Source of the DNA: Bacillus salacetis
Lineage (GTDB): Bacteria > Bacillota > Bacilli > Bacillales > Bacillaceae_B
NCBI RefSeq assembly: GCF_003581585.1
Contig: NZ_QXIR01000001.1
Span: 1-64,000 of the forward strand
Length of the DNA: 64,000 nt
Direction of reading: 5' to 3'
In this document: one piece after another, positions 1 through 7,858 of the stretch
Position numbering within the stretch: the first letter of the stretch is position 1
Layout: each line of letters begins with the position of its first letter
Made by a program: the position numbers and the translations under genes
Notes under the pieces: model-generated
What the model was told of the DNA's origin: nothing
The model's database searches: none
Seen by the model: the letters and a program-made list of their open reading frames with translations, nothing else

Positions 1-117
1 AATGTGTTAGCAACTGTGTAAGAACCGAAATTCTTACTAAAATTAACGTTGACGTTTTGTCTTGTTTTGTTCAGTTTTCAAGGTTCAATCTGTTTTCGCT
101 GTGTTTCAAAAGCGACT
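1..117 (-). other. 5' leader of an rRNA operon (16S gene lies beyond the left edge)
   Basis: Read on the minus strand, this is the leader that precedes 16S rRNA in Bacillaceae: a boxA-like stretch (TGAACCTTGAAAACT, complement of 73-87), then the ACAAGACAAAACGT block usually found between boxA and the 16S gene. Transcription runs out of the window at position 1, so no mature rRNA is present. It follows two tandem promoters at 123-151 and 217-245. Recognition rests on similarity to known Bacillus rrn leaders. Confidence 0.75.
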
Positions 118-122
118 TTATT

Positions 123-151
123 ATCTTAACACTTCATCATCTCAGTGTCAA
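123..151 (-). promoter_or_regulatory. rRNA operon promoter P2 (sigma-A)
   Basis: Minus strand shows TTGACA (146-151), a 17-bp spacer and TAAGAT (123-128). The -35 is perfect, as expected for a strong rrn P2 promoter. The leader starts just downstream. Confidence 0.85.
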
Positions 152-216
152 ACACTTTTCAAAACTTTTTTTGAATGATGCGGTAAGTTAACGTGCCGTT
201 TGCAGCGACGAATAAT

Positions 217-245
217 AATATATCATGATAATATTTTTTACGCAA
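217..245 (-). promoter_or_regulatory. Candidate rRNA operon promoter P1
   Basis: Minus strand shows TTGCGT (240-245), a 17-bp spacer and TATATT (217-222). It lies 94 bp upstream of P2, close to the usual spacing of tandem rrn promoters in Bacillus. The -35 is weak, so this is less certain than P2. Confidence 0.55.
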
Positions 246-344
246 TACTTTTTTTGAAAACTTTTCTCTAATAAAACATAAATCTTTTATGGTCTCATAT
301 ATTTTAAAAGTAAACATTACCTTTGAGAGGAGTTCTTCTATTAC

Positions 345-521
345 ATGCTAATAAACACAGCCCTTTTTCTTTCATTCATCATGGCAATATATTTATTTTC
401 ATTTTCATATGTTCAAGCAATCAAGATCAGTGAATCCGAAACAGAGGTAAGAGGGGGGACATTCATTTTTTCTACCATTATGGCATTTTTCTTTTCCGCC
501 CTTACGTACGTGTTTATATAA
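345..521 (+). CDS. Small two-helix membrane protein, unknown function
   Basis: A 58-codon ORF with ATG at 345 and a GAGAGGAG ribosome site about 12 nt upstream, which is rather far. The product has two hydrophobic segments (about residues 2-25 and 38-58) joined by a short charged linker containing SESETEVRGG, so it is probably a double-pass membrane peptide. It is divergent from the rRNA promoters and ends just before a strong terminator shared with the convergent GNAT gene. I do not recognise the family. The evidence is the ribosome site, the clear membrane pattern and the terminator placement. Confidence 0.55.
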   Translation: MLINTALFLSFIMAIYLFSFSYVQAIKISESETEVRGGTFIFSTIMAFFFSALTYVFI

Positions 522-526
522 GATAA

Positions 527-568
527 TCAAAAAGGAGGAAGGCAAGCTCTGCCGTTCCTCCTTTTTGA
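527..568. terminator. Bidirectional intrinsic terminator
   Basis: A 14-bp perfect stem (TCAAAAAGGAGGAA paired with its complement at 555-568) is flanked by A and T tracts. It lies between the small membrane ORF (+) and the GNAT gene (-). Confidence 0.85.
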
Positions 569-571
569 ATC

Positions 572-1129
572 TCACCTTTGGAAATCTTCTTTCAGCAGGG
601 ATGACAGTGATGCATCAACAAACTTTCCTTTTTCAAAAAACCGTTTCCTCTGTGTTCCTTCATATACAAACCCGCATTTCTCAAGAGCATTTTTTGATCG
701 ATCGTTCTCCGGATCATAAAAAGCTTCTATCCGGTTGACACCCATTTGTTCAAATGCATAAGTGAATATTGCATTTAACGCCTCTCGCATTATTCCCCTT
801 CCCCAAAAATCGGGATTCAGTTCATAACCCGCTTCAACTTTGAAATGTTCTTTCTCGATTGCATGGAAGCCGCAAGTACCGATTAAGAGGTCTTCCGGCT
901 TGATTGTGATCGCCCATCTCACTTGCTCACGGCTTGTGAAACCTGATAACAATTTATGTATGAGCGCTTCTGCTTGCGAAAGATCAGTGAATGTCTCAAG
1001 ATCATAATACTCTGTCACCCGGTCATCAGAGAAGTTCTCATAAATTGCTTGTGCGTCCTCGACAGTTATTTCTCTCAGTATCAGTCTTTCTGTCTCCAGC
1101 AGAGGAAAGACCTTAAATGCCTGATCCAT
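572..1129 (-). CDS. GNAT family N-acetyltransferase (RimJ/RimL-like)
   Basis: 185 aa. It should transfer an acetyl group from acetyl-CoA to an amine, as RimJ/RimL-type enzymes do to ribosomal proteins or small molecules. The N-terminal LETERLILREITVEDA strand-helix is typical. The acetyl-CoA loop and C-terminal motif are seen in GYELNPDFWGRGIMREAL (about 102-119), AFYDPENDRSKNALEKCGF and EGTQRKR. ATG at 1129 has an AGGGGGC ribosome site that lies inside the end of the upstream exporter gene. Only 4 nt separate the two genes, so they are co-transcribed and probably translationally coupled. The substrate cannot be told from sequence. Confidence 0.88.
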   Translation of the reverse strand: MDQAFKVFPLLETERLILREITVEDAQAIYENFSDDRVTEYYDLETFTDLSQAEALIHKLLSGFTSREQVRWAITIKPEDLLIGTCGFHAIEKEHFKVEAGYELNPDFWGRGIMREALNAIFTYAFEQMGVNRIEAFYDPENDRSKNALEKCGFVYEGTQRKRFFEKGKFVDASLSSLLKEDFQR

Positions 1130-1133
1130 CGTT

Positions 1134-2042
1134 TTAAGCCCCCTTCATTTGTGCAGCTGTTAATTTTCTGAGTTTACGTTCCTCTCTTACAAATAGGTAG
1201 ATCCCTAACAAGATGACACCTCCGCCAATCATTTGTGACGGCATTACCGACTCTTCCAAAAGATAATACGCTAGGACGGATGCGCCTATTGGTTCAAAAA
1301 GGATGGCCATGGAAATCGTTGAAGTGCTCAGCCATTTCAGTGACCAATTGAACAAGGTGTGTCCCAGCAAGGTCGGTATTATGGCCAGGAGCAGAAAATA
1401 GAACCATTCTTCATTTGGATATGGGCCCAGCCTTTCCCCTTTTATCAATACATATATGAAAAGGACGACCGCACTCATCAGATATACGATAAATGTATAT
1501 GTAATCAAAGAAAGCCTCTGCCTGACGTTCTGTCCGAATAACAAATACGCCGTAACCAGCGCACAGGCAAGGAGCGCCAGCAGATCTCCCCATAAGGCCA
1601 TTCCGCTTATCCGAAAATCACCCCAGCTGATTACGACACTTCCGCTGATTGCCAACGCAGCAGACAATAGTGCAGATCTACTGAATTTCTCTTTAAAGAA
1701 AAGATATGTCCCAATAAAAGCAAATAACGGCTGCAGCGTGACCAGGACTGTAGAACTCGCGACAGATGTGTAATTCAACGATTCAAACCATAGGATGAAA
1801 TGAAACGCCAGAAAGAATCCTGCAGCTACTGTGTAGCCCCAGTCCTTAAGCGTGATCCTTCTCAGTTCCTGCCTGTACTTTATAAGGAATACAGGAGACA
1901 TCAAGATGATGGTAAACAGAAGCCTGTAAAAGGCAATCACTCCGGCATCTGCGCTTGAAACCTTCACCAGGATGGCAGATGTGGAAACAGATAACACTCC
2001 GATGATCAGGATGAAATATGGATTTATGCGATATTCCTGCAC
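1134..2042 (-). CDS. EamA/DMT-superfamily metabolite exporter
   Basis: 302 aa with about ten hydrophobic segments arranged as two EamA repeats, typical of DMT exporters for amino acids, purines or similar metabolites. Repeat 1 carries the GVIAFYRLLFT motif and repeat 2 the LLGHTLFNWSLKWL and FEPIGASVLAY motifs. The open frame extends further upstream, but the start is placed at GTG 2042 because AAAGGAGG lies 8 nt before it. The extension would give an implausible basic leader. It is the first gene of a two-gene unit with the GNAT acetyltransferase. The substrate is unknown. Confidence 0.85.
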   Translation of the reverse strand: MQEYRINPYFILIIGVLSVSTSAILVKVSSADAGVIAFYRLLFTIILMSPVFLIKYRQELRRITLKDWGYTVAAGFFLAFHFILWFESLNYTSVASSTVLVTLQPLFAFIGTYLFFKEKFSRSALLSAALAISGSVVISWGDFRISGMALWGDLLALLACALVTAYLLFGQNVRQRLSLITYTFIVYLMSAVVLFIYVLIKGERLGPYPNEEWFYFLLLAIIPTLLGHTLFNWSLKWLSTSTISMAILFEPIGASVLAYYLLEESVMPSQMIGGGVILLGIYLFVREERKLRKLTAAQMKGA

Positions 2043-2125
2043 CTTTATTACCTCCTTTAATTTAAACCCTCTCAGCGGATTCTTACTTCTATACCATTGA
2101 GCCAGAATCCTTCTCAATTGGCAAA

Positions 2126-2159
2126 TAAAAAAATCAGCCTTGCTTCAGGCCGATTTTTT
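2126..2159 (-). terminator. Terminator of the mgtC-like gene
   Basis: The minus-strand RNA forms AAAAAATCGGCCT / AGGCTGATTTTTT with one G-U pair, followed by a U-rich tail. It abuts the stop codon of the MgtC-like gene. Confidence 0.8.
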
Positions 2160-2873
2160 CTATGAGCGTTTATTCATTTCAGCTGACTTAACAAAAGTAA
2201 ACTTTTGCAGTTCTTCCAGTATCTTTGAGGGATGAGACCGCCCTTTTGTCGAAATGGAAAGCGTATACTTTATCAAATTTCCGGCTTTCGTGGTGTCTCC
2301 CTCTAAATTATACTGAGATACATCCATATCTTCAGAAGAAAATACTTCATTTATTTTGCTGATATGTCCTTCACCTTTCTCCATGGTCAATGTCAGCAGC
2401 AGATTATCTTTCATATCTATTTTCTTTTTATACAATTTCTCGAATCGGTTTAAGAAGAACAATGTGGTAACGATGATGATAGTGGCCAGTACCGCTTCGT
2501 AGTACATGCCTATCCCGACCACGATGCCAAGTCCTGCCACAACCCAGATACTTGCAGCGGTCGTCAATCCTTTCACGGTTATACCGCCCTGGACTAAAAT
2601 AGTACCCGCCCCAAGGAAGCCTATACCCGATATTACATAGGACGGGATCCTGCTGGGGTCGAAGCCTCGCAAGTCATTATGTTCCTTAAGATAATCTTCA
2701 AATCCAAAAATGGAAACCAGCATCAGGAGACATGCCCCGACACCGACAACAATATGCGTTCTTAAACCCGCGGGGTGATTTTTGGCTTCACGTTCAATCC
2801 CTATAAGCCCGCTTAATAGAACAATCACAAATAATCTTATAGTAGAAGTAATCATTTCATCGGTCATAAACAT
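2160..2873 (-). CDS. MgtC/SapB family membrane protein
   Basis: 237 aa. The N-terminal membrane half has the MgtC signature GLIGIEREAKNHPAGLRTH (about 21-39) followed by GVGACLLMLVS and the GIGFLGAGTI loop. The C-terminal soluble domain (about 155-237) resembles the ACT-like tail of MgtC proteins. Family members are linked to Mg2+ limitation, acid tolerance or modulation of ATP synthase; the role here is not known. ATG at 2873 follows AGGAAAACC. It is a single-gene unit ending in its own terminator. Confidence 0.88.
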   Translation of the reverse strand: MFMTDEMITSTIRLFVIVLLSGLIGIEREAKNHPAGLRTHIVVGVGACLLMLVSIFGFEDYLKEHNDLRGFDPSRIPSYVISGIGFLGAGTILVQGGITVKGLTTAASIWVVAGLGIVVGIGMYYEAVLATIIIVTTLFFLNRFEKLYKKKIDMKDNLLLTLTMEKGEGHISKINEVFSSEDMDVSQYNLEGDTTKAGNLIKYTLSISTKGRSHPSKILEELQKFTFVKSAEMNKRS

Positions 2874-3088
2874 TGGTTTTCCTGCCTCTCCATCATACCC
2901 TGATTGCTTTTAGAAATATAATTATATTTTTTTCTCTTATTTATCCTCATTCAAAATGGATTAAACAGCAGTAATGCAGGGAATACTCGTTTTACATTGT
3001 AAATACGGCCATGCCTTTTTATATTTATATGCAGATTCCCTGCCATCATTATGACTTTTTCAACTTTGAACAATATAAAGGAGGCACT

Positions 3089-3301
3089 ATGACAGAGTGG
3101 GAGAACTTATTAAGAAATTGGCAGCTCGAGAATAAACTCTTACGTGTGGAATATCTAACAGCCAAGAAGGGAAAATCCTCCTTTTCCGGCCGGCTCTTGC
3201 AGTTTTACCCAGACACTCGCACACTGATTTTTTACATGGATGATACGAAATCGGTCATTTCTCTTTACTTAAATCAAATAGAGAATATCAATGCCGATTA
3301 A
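3089..3301 (+). CDS. Small YolD-like protein, unknown function
   Basis: 70 aa. ATG 3089 is chosen because AAAGGAGG precedes it by 4 nt. The pattern is a short N-terminal helix (MTEWENLLRNWQLENK), then alternating beta strands with a FSGRLLQFYPDTRTLIFYMDD turn ending in IENI. This resembles the small beta-barrel layout of YolD-type proteins (strand - gly turn - strand - I.DI). The similarity is weak and is an inference from the pattern, so no function is assigned. Confidence 0.7.
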   Translation: MTEWENLLRNWQLENKLLRVEYLTAKKGKSSFSGRLLQFYPDTRTLIFYMDDTKSVISLYLNQIENINAD

Positions 3302-3423
3302 CTTGATAAATATTGGAAATCAACCCATTGATGATGAATCTTTTTATTCATCGTCCCCGGAAATCCCCCACTGGCAAGCTTCAGCCCTTAAATACTGAGG
3401 CAGTTCTGCCACATTCAGACGCC

Positions 3424-3452
3424 TTGACGAAAGCCCGTAATGGTGATAAGAT
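3424..3452 (+). promoter_or_regulatory. Promoter of the cold-shock gene
   Basis: TTGACG (3424-3429), a 17-bp spacer and TAAGAT (3447-3452). Transcription from about 3459 leaves a leader of roughly 100 nt before the start at 3560, as is usual for cold-shock mRNAs whose leader controls translation at low temperature. Confidence 0.75.
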
Positions 3453-3559
3453 GACATTAATTGTTTTTGTTCGGTAACGCTTAAAGATTCGTCTTGATAG
3501 ATTATTTAGAGCAAGAATGGTAATACATTGTGGCAAAAGCCACGCAGGAGGAAACACAT

Positions 3560-3757
3560 ATGTTACAAGGTAAAGTAAAATGGTTCAACGCAGAAAAAGG
3601 TTTCGGTTTCATTGAAGTAGAAGGACAAGACGATGTATTCGTTCATTTCTCTGCTATCCAAGGCGACGGTTTCAAAACTCTAGAAGAAGGTCAAACAGTT
3701 TCTTTCGAAGTTGAAGAAGGCGCTCGTGGACCTCAAGCTGCTAACGTAACTAAGTAA
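3560..3757 (+). CDS. Cold-shock protein, CspA/CspB family
   Basis: 65 aa, the standard CSD length. It binds single-stranded RNA/DNA as an RNA chaperone in the cytoplasm. RNP1 (KGFGFIEV) and RNP2 (VFVHFSAI) are both intact, followed by the usual LEEGQ.V.FEVEEG..GPQAANV ending. ATG 3560 has GGAGG 8 nt upstream; an upstream in-frame extension has no ribosome site and is rejected. A long leader and a strong terminator make this a monocistronic unit. Several csp paralogues are near-identical in Bacillus, so I give no specific symbol. Confidence 0.95.
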   Translation: MLQGKVKWFNAEKGFGFIEVEGQDDVFVHFSAIQGDGFKTLEEGQTVSFEVEEGARGPQAANVTK

Positions 3758-3775
3758 TTAGTTAATATAACTGCG

Positions 3776-3808
3776 AAAAAGAACTCCCGAATCGGGAGTT
3801 CTTTTTTT
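3776..3808. terminator. Bidirectional terminator (csp / sortase)
   Basis: A perfect GC-rich stem (AAGAACTCCCGA and its complement) has an A tract on the left and a T tract on the right. It ends both the csp gene (+) and the sortase gene (-), whose stop codon lies in the tail. Confidence 0.9.
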
Positions 3809-4448
3809 ATTCCATTCCAGCCAACTCTGTATATACCACGAGGCGCTCCTCGTACTCTTGCTCTTCATCATTAAAATTCCCGGAACAGGTAATTAAATTC
3901 AATCGAGGATTTGCGTGGTAACCGAATATACTTTCGAGCGGTGCATCACCCGTAAAATAGGAAGCGATGCCAATGACCTCAAAGATAAGTCTTTTACCAT
4001 TTTCACCCTGAATCTCAACGGTATCACCTTTTTTTAATTCCCTGATATGATAAAATGCCCCGGGCTCCCCCCTTCCATCAAGGTGTCCGGCAATGACGGC
4101 ATTGCCTGACCCTCCCGGCTTTATACCAGGCTCGAACCACCCGGCTTCATGGATGTTATCAGGTACTTCCATTTCTCCATTTTCCAAATACCCCACCTTT
4201 GCGACAGGTGCTTCCATCTCAATAGAGGGTATGATAATTTTTTCAGGGATTACTTCAGCCTTATTGATGGTGTGGGTCTGTGTTGGATTATAATTGAGGT
4301 TGGTTCCAGCAATTTCTGCAACAGTACTTTCCTCTACTGGTGATGGAAGAATCATGCTATCCGAAGTTGCTGCACTTGTATTAGCACTAATTGTTGTAAC
4401 AAGGAGAATCCAGTATAGAATAATGCTTTTTTTTAACCATGCTTTCAT
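3807..4448 (-). CDS. Class F (class D/F-like) sortase
   Basis: 213 aa. A membrane-anchored transpeptidase that cleaves a sorting signal and joins the protein to the cell wall. It has an N-terminal signal/anchor (about 7-27) and a linker, then the catalytic barrel with His122 (IAGHLDGRG), Cys188 (LITCSGNF) and Arg202 (ERLVVYTE), the full sortase triad. The GHLDGRGEPGAFYHI signature is typical of class F enzymes. It lies directly downstream of a surface protein ending in MPNTG, its likely substrate; a hairpin terminator between the two genes suggests lower expression of the enzyme. RBS GGGGGAG, ATG 4448. Confidence 0.88.
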   Translation of the reverse strand: MKAWLKKSIILYWILLVTTISANTSAATSDSMILPSPVEESTVAEIAGTNLNYNPTQTHTINKAEVIPEKIIIPSIEMEAPVAKVGYLENGEMEVPDNIHEAGWFEPGIKPGGSGNAVIAGHLDGRGEPGAFYHIRELKKGDTVEIQGENGKRLIFEVIGIASYFTGDAPLESIFGYHANPRLNLITCSGNFNDEEQEYEERLVVYTELAGME

Positions 4449-4464
4449 TTTTCTCCCCCTATGT

Positions 4465-4490
4465 AAAAAAGGGAAGAGTTACCCCTTCCC
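4465..4490 (-). terminator. Attenuating terminator between surface protein and sortase
   Basis: The minus-strand RNA reads GGGAAG, an 8-nt loop, CTTCCC, then six Us. The stem is short, so read-through into the sortase gene is likely and would set a substrate-to-enzyme ratio. Confidence 0.65.
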
Positions 4491-4499
4491 CTGTTGAAT

Positions 4500-5819
4500 T
4501 TACTCTGTTACAGATTTACGTCTAAATAGTGCCAGGCCAGCAAACAGCAAACCAGGAACTGCCCATAGTACCCATGTACTGTCGGTATTGTTCATTCCAC
4601 CAAGACCCGTATTCGGCATTTCAGGCATACCCGCAAATTTATCCGGGAACTGATTCACAAATGCCGAGCTGAATAATTTTGCAGGTGTGAACATATGTCC
4701 GTACCCTTTTCTGGCAGTTTCCCATGCTGCTTCATAGTCACCTTGGACATAACTATTAAAGGTTCCGATCAACTGGTCAACATGAGTTTGAAGCCCCGCT
4801 GCCAAAGCATCTGCTTCAACGCGTGTTTCAGTGGCGCTGCTGATGAATTGGGAGAAATCCTGACGGTACTGATTTAATTCATTCAGAGCTTCTTCTTTTG
4901 CTGCTTCATCTTCATTCGCTGTACCATTCACATAATCAACGAAATAGGAGATATGGTTGCTCCACATTTCTTTGAACTTAGCCGCTGCTTCATCTCCATA
5001 TACAGAACCGATTGCTGCTGAAAGCTCTTCTGTATTTTCATTCAGGACATTGACATTCGCCTGAAATTCAGGTGCTCCATCGATTCCATTTTGCATCGCC
5101 TGCTGTGCAAGTGCAAAGTGTTCAGAAAGAAGGAAGTTCAAATCGGATCGAAGGTTTGAGGCATTCGTAACTGCTTTTGTATTATTGAATTTTTCCGGGA
5201 ATTGATTCACGATTGCACTTGACAAGGCTTTACTAGTCATATACAAATGTTCCATTGCTTCACTCTGCGTTGAATATGCTTTATCATAGTCTTCAGCCAT
5301 ATATGCATCGAAACCGGATATTAATTGCTCGATATGAGTTTGCAATCCAGAAGCTAATACATCAGCAGGGACCTTTCCATCTGTAGCTTCAGAAATGAAA
5401 GTTGAAAAATCCTGCTTATACATTTGCAGTTCTTCCAAAGCTGCTTGTTTAGCATCTTCATCACCATTGGCAGAAGCTTTTACGTAATCTACAAAATAAC
5501 TGATATGATTGCTCCAAAATTCATTAAATTGATTTCCTGCTTCTTCTCCGTAAACGCTTTCGATAGCGGCTGTCAGGTCATCTGTATTCCCATTTAATGC
5601 TTCTGCCACTTGAGCATAATCTTCATCCCCATTTGCCCCTTTTCTCATAGCTGTCATAGCAAGATAAGCATGTTCAGAGAACAGTTTATCCAGGTCAGCC
5701 CTTAACTCGACCGCCGGTGTCTCAACTGATGGTGCTTCCGAATTGTTTGCTGCTGCCACTCCGGGAACTAACAGCGATAAACTTAATGGAACTGCGACTA
5801 ATGCTTTTTTAAAATTCAT
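4500..5819 (-). CDS. Cell-wall-anchored protein with two histidine-patterned helical repeats and MPNTG sorting signal
   Basis: 439 aa. Signal peptide (cleavage near VAAA-NN, about residue 24), two tandem repeats of about 173 residues (39-211 and 223-395), then MPNTG (401-405), a hydrophobic segment and RRK, a complete sortase sorting signal. Each repeat is predicted all-helical, with four conserved histidines at matching places: SEH, SNH, QTH and EH/GH (H50, H105, H162, H191; H234, H289, H346, H375). One His per helix suggests a metal-binding four-helix bundle; this is an inference. Conserved blocks include AAI.SVYG, FVDYV and NQFP.KF. RBS AAGGAGG, ATG 5819. The sortase follows in the same transcript. 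Confidence 0.85.
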   Translation of the reverse strand: MNFKKALVAVPLSLSLLVPGVAAANNSEAPSVETPAVELRADLDKLFSEHAYLAMTAMRKGANGDEDYAQVAEALNGNTDDLTAAIESVYGEEAGNQFNEFWSNHISYFVDYVKASANGDEDAKQAALEELQMYKQDFSTFISEATDGKVPADVLASGLQTHIEQLISGFDAYMAEDYDKAYSTQSEAMEHLYMTSKALSSAIVNQFPEKFNNTKAVTNASNLRSDLNFLLSEHFALAQQAMQNGIDGAPEFQANVNVLNENTEELSAAIGSVYGDEAAAKFKEMWSNHISYFVDYVNGTANEDEAAKEEALNELNQYRQDFSQFISSATETRVEADALAAGLQTHVDQLIGTFNSYVQGDYEAAWETARKGYGHMFTPAKLFSSAFVNQFPDKFAGMPEMPNTGLGGMNNTDSTWVLWAVPGLLFAGLALFRRKSVTE

Positions 5820-6049
5820 CTTTTACCTCCTTGGTTTTTTCTTCTTTTGAGATGTTATGTAACACCCTTGTAAAGAAGCTGTATAATTATATGTTACGTT
5901 AGGACTATTCCACCCCAAGTACTTTGTAAACAATCAGATTGTATCAACTCTGGTTTTTCAGGGTAGAAATAACCAGGCAAACCCTACTATCTCTAGAGAT
6001 GAAAAAATATTTATTTTTTTAAAAAAACTTATTATTGAGGAGTGTTTGG

Positions 6050-6078
6050 TTTACGAAAAAACAAGGTAAGTATATAAT
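6050..6078 (+). promoter_or_regulatory. Promoter of the antisense (antitoxin) RNA
   Basis: TTTACG (6050-6055), a 17-bp spacer and a perfect TATAAT (6073-6078). It drives a short RNA towards the 3' end of the holin-like toxin gene. Confidence 0.65.
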
Positions 6079-6084
6079 GAAGGT

Positions 6085-6237
6085 ATCATCATAAAATAAA
6101 AAGAGAGCCCTGACGGCAATCAGGACTCCCTTACAGCAAATACCTGCATGGAAATGCAGCGGCTCAACATAAGCTAAACATAAGAAGTAATCATCTTTAA
6201 CCTTTGGCCGGGGATGGGATGGTTACTTCTTTTTTTC
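6085..6237 (+). ncRNA. Putative antisense RNA antitoxin (RatA-like), about 150 nt
   Basis: It is bounded by the promoter at 6050-6078 and a strong terminator stem (AAGAAGTAATCATC at 6182-6195 with GATGGTTACTTCTT at 6218-6231, then a T run). It runs opposite to the toxin mRNA and would pair with its whole 3' part, including the last codons (6223-6237). This converging arrangement with overlapping 3' ends matches the known txpA/RatA type I systems. The RNA is predicted, not seen. Confidence 0.65.
6092..6131 (-). terminator. Terminator of the toxin mRNA
   Basis: An 11-bp stem (GAGAGCCCTGA / TCAGGACTCCC, one mismatch) has a U-rich tail on the minus strand. It makes a toxin mRNA of about 280 nt from the promoter at 6380-6388. 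Confidence 0.75.
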
Positions 6238-6312
6238 TGTCACCGCGATTATCGCGACAACGAGCGTTCCAAATGCAATCATGATCTGAAGGACATCTCC
6301 AATTGCAACCAT
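6223..6312 (-). CDS. Putative holin-like type I toxin (TxpA/BsrG-type)
   Basis: 29 aa: a single hydrophobic helix (about residues 3-24) after MVAIGDV, ending in the basic tail TEKKK. Small membrane toxins of this kind depolarise or damage the membrane when expressed. The ribosome site AGGGAGGTGAT is near-perfect, 6 nt before ATG 6312. The gene has its own extended -10 promoter, a terminator, and a converging antisense RNA across its 3' end, which together identify a type I toxin-antitoxin module. It is too short for standard gene callers. Whether it is active here is not known. Confidence 0.78.
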   Translation of the reverse strand: MVAIGDVLQIMIAFGTLVVAIIAVTEKKK

Positions 6313-6379
6313 AAGCGTATCACCTCCCTTCTTACGGGAGTATGAGCCGCTGCCCCATCCTGTATTATGCTGTATCTCT

Positions 6380-6388
6380 ATTATATCA
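6380..6388 (-). promoter_or_regulatory. Extended -10 promoter of the toxin gene
   Basis: The minus strand reads TGATATAAT, a TGn-extended perfect -10 box. No good -35 is seen. The predicted start near 6373 gives a leader of about 60 nt. Confidence 0.55.
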
Positions 6389-6481
6389 TCTATTGGCTGA
6401 TATTTATCTCAGCAAAAAGGACCCCTCTGAATTTTTAAATAGGTACATTTCCCTGTCATCGCACATATCCATATTCGTTTA

Positions 6482-7858
6482 CTACAACTTTTTCAACTCG
6501 TCTGCCAGAAATTCAACGTCGGTTCCAACCACCACTTGCAAATCTCGTTGGTTAAGCTTGATGATTCCTTTGGCACCGAGTCTTTTCAATTCAGTTTCAT
6601 CGATAATACCAGTGTCATTCACCACCATCCGGAGCCTGGTGACACAATTATCGATAACCGCCACATTTCCCTTTCCTCCCAAGGCATCAAGATATTTCAC
6701 CGCAAGTTCTGCATAATTGCCGCCAGCGGGTGCAATTTGAGAAAATTCGCCTTCTACTTCATCTTCTCTTCCAGGTGTTTTTAAATTCAGCTTAATGATC
6801 AAGAAGTAGAAAACCACAAAGTAAATCGCACCGTACAACAGGCCGATTCCTAATAGCATCAGCGGCTTTTTGGCAATATTATAATTCAATATATAATCGA
6901 TTACACCCGCGGAAAAACCGAATCCATAGTGAATATCAAGTATATAGACCAATGACATGGCTGCCCCTGTCAATATCGCATGTGCCAGATAAAGAACCGG
7001 CGACAGGAACATAAACAAGAATTCAATCGGCTCCGTTATTCCTGTCAGGAATGAAGTGAAGGCAATACCGGCCATTGCACCTGTAATCAGCTTCCTCCTT
7101 TCCTTCTTGGCCGCCGCTACCATTGCAAACGCCGCCGCAGGAAGACCGAACATCATTACCGGGAAGAAGCCCGTCATAAAGATCCCGGCATCAGGATCTT
7201 TGGCAAAGAAACGGGTTAAATCCCCTCTTACCACATCCCCCGCAGCATTCGTAAATTCACCAAACTCAAACCACACAAGTGTATTCAGCACATGATGAAG
7301 ACCGAGGGGAATCAGTAATCGGTTTAGAAAACCAAACACTCCTACCCCTAGTGCACCCGCTCCCACGATCCATTCTCCTACAGCGTTGATCGCCTCCTGA
7401 ATCGGCGGCCAGACATATCCAAAGATGCCTGCGAGCAAAATCATCGCCAGAGATGTGACAATTGGCACGAACCGCCTTCCTCCAAAGAACCCTAAATAAT
7501 CAGGAAGTTTTTTATCGTGATACCGGTTATAGAGTATACCGGCAATCACACCCGCAAGAATCCCTCCCAGGACCCCCATGTTGATTTCCTCATTAATGGC
7601 TTTTGTTCCTTCCACTAATACAAGAAATCCTATCGCCCCTGCCAAACCGGCTGAGCCATTCCCGTCCTTCGAAAGCCCAATCGCTACCCCGATCGCAAAC
7701 AACAATGCCAAATGATCAAATATCGCTTTTCCCGCTGCCGATATAAAAGCTATGTCCAATAAGTCCGGCTGGCCGATCCGCAGCAATAAAGCCGCTGCAG
7801 GAAGAACAGCAATCGGGAGCATCAACGCCTTGCCAATACGCTGCAAAAACCCTAACAT
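6482..7858 (-). CDS. nagP: PTS N-acetylglucosamine-specific transporter, EIICB
   Basis: 458 aa. It imports and phosphorylates N-acetylglucosamine. The EIIC membrane domain (about 1-365) contains the LLIPLGLHHVLNT and GITEPIEFLFMF motifs of the glucose/GlcNAc subfamily. A linker (about 366-380) leads to the EIIB domain, whose phosphorylated Cys is in DNCVTRLR (about 408-415). There is no EIIA domain, so EIIA must come from another PTS protein. ATG 7858 is preferred over GTG 7864 because AGAAGGGG lies 5 nt before it. No NagR (dre) operator is obvious upstream. Glucose specificity cannot be fully excluded. Confidence 0.88.
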   Translation of the reverse strand: MLGFLQRIGKALMLPIAVLPAAALLLRIGQPDLLDIAFISAAGKAIFDHLALLFAIGVAIGLSKDGNGSAGLAGAIGFLVLVEGTKAINEEINMGVLGGILAGVIAGILYNRYHDKKLPDYLGFFGGRRFVPIVTSLAMILLAGIFGYVWPPIQEAINAVGEWIVGAGALGVGVFGFLNRLLIPLGLHHVLNTLVWFEFGEFTNAAGDVVRGDLTRFFAKDPDAGIFMTGFFPVMMFGLPAAAFAMVAAAKKERRKLITGAMAGIAFTSFLTGITEPIEFLFMFLSPVLYLAHAILTGAAMSLVYILDIHYGFGFSAGVIDYILNYNIAKKPLMLLGIGLLYGAIYFVVFYFLIIKLNLKTPGREDEVEGEFSQIAPAGGNYAELAVKYLDALGGKGNVAVIDNCVTRLRMVVNDTGIIDETELKRLGAKGIIKLNQRDLQVVVGTDVEFLADELKKL

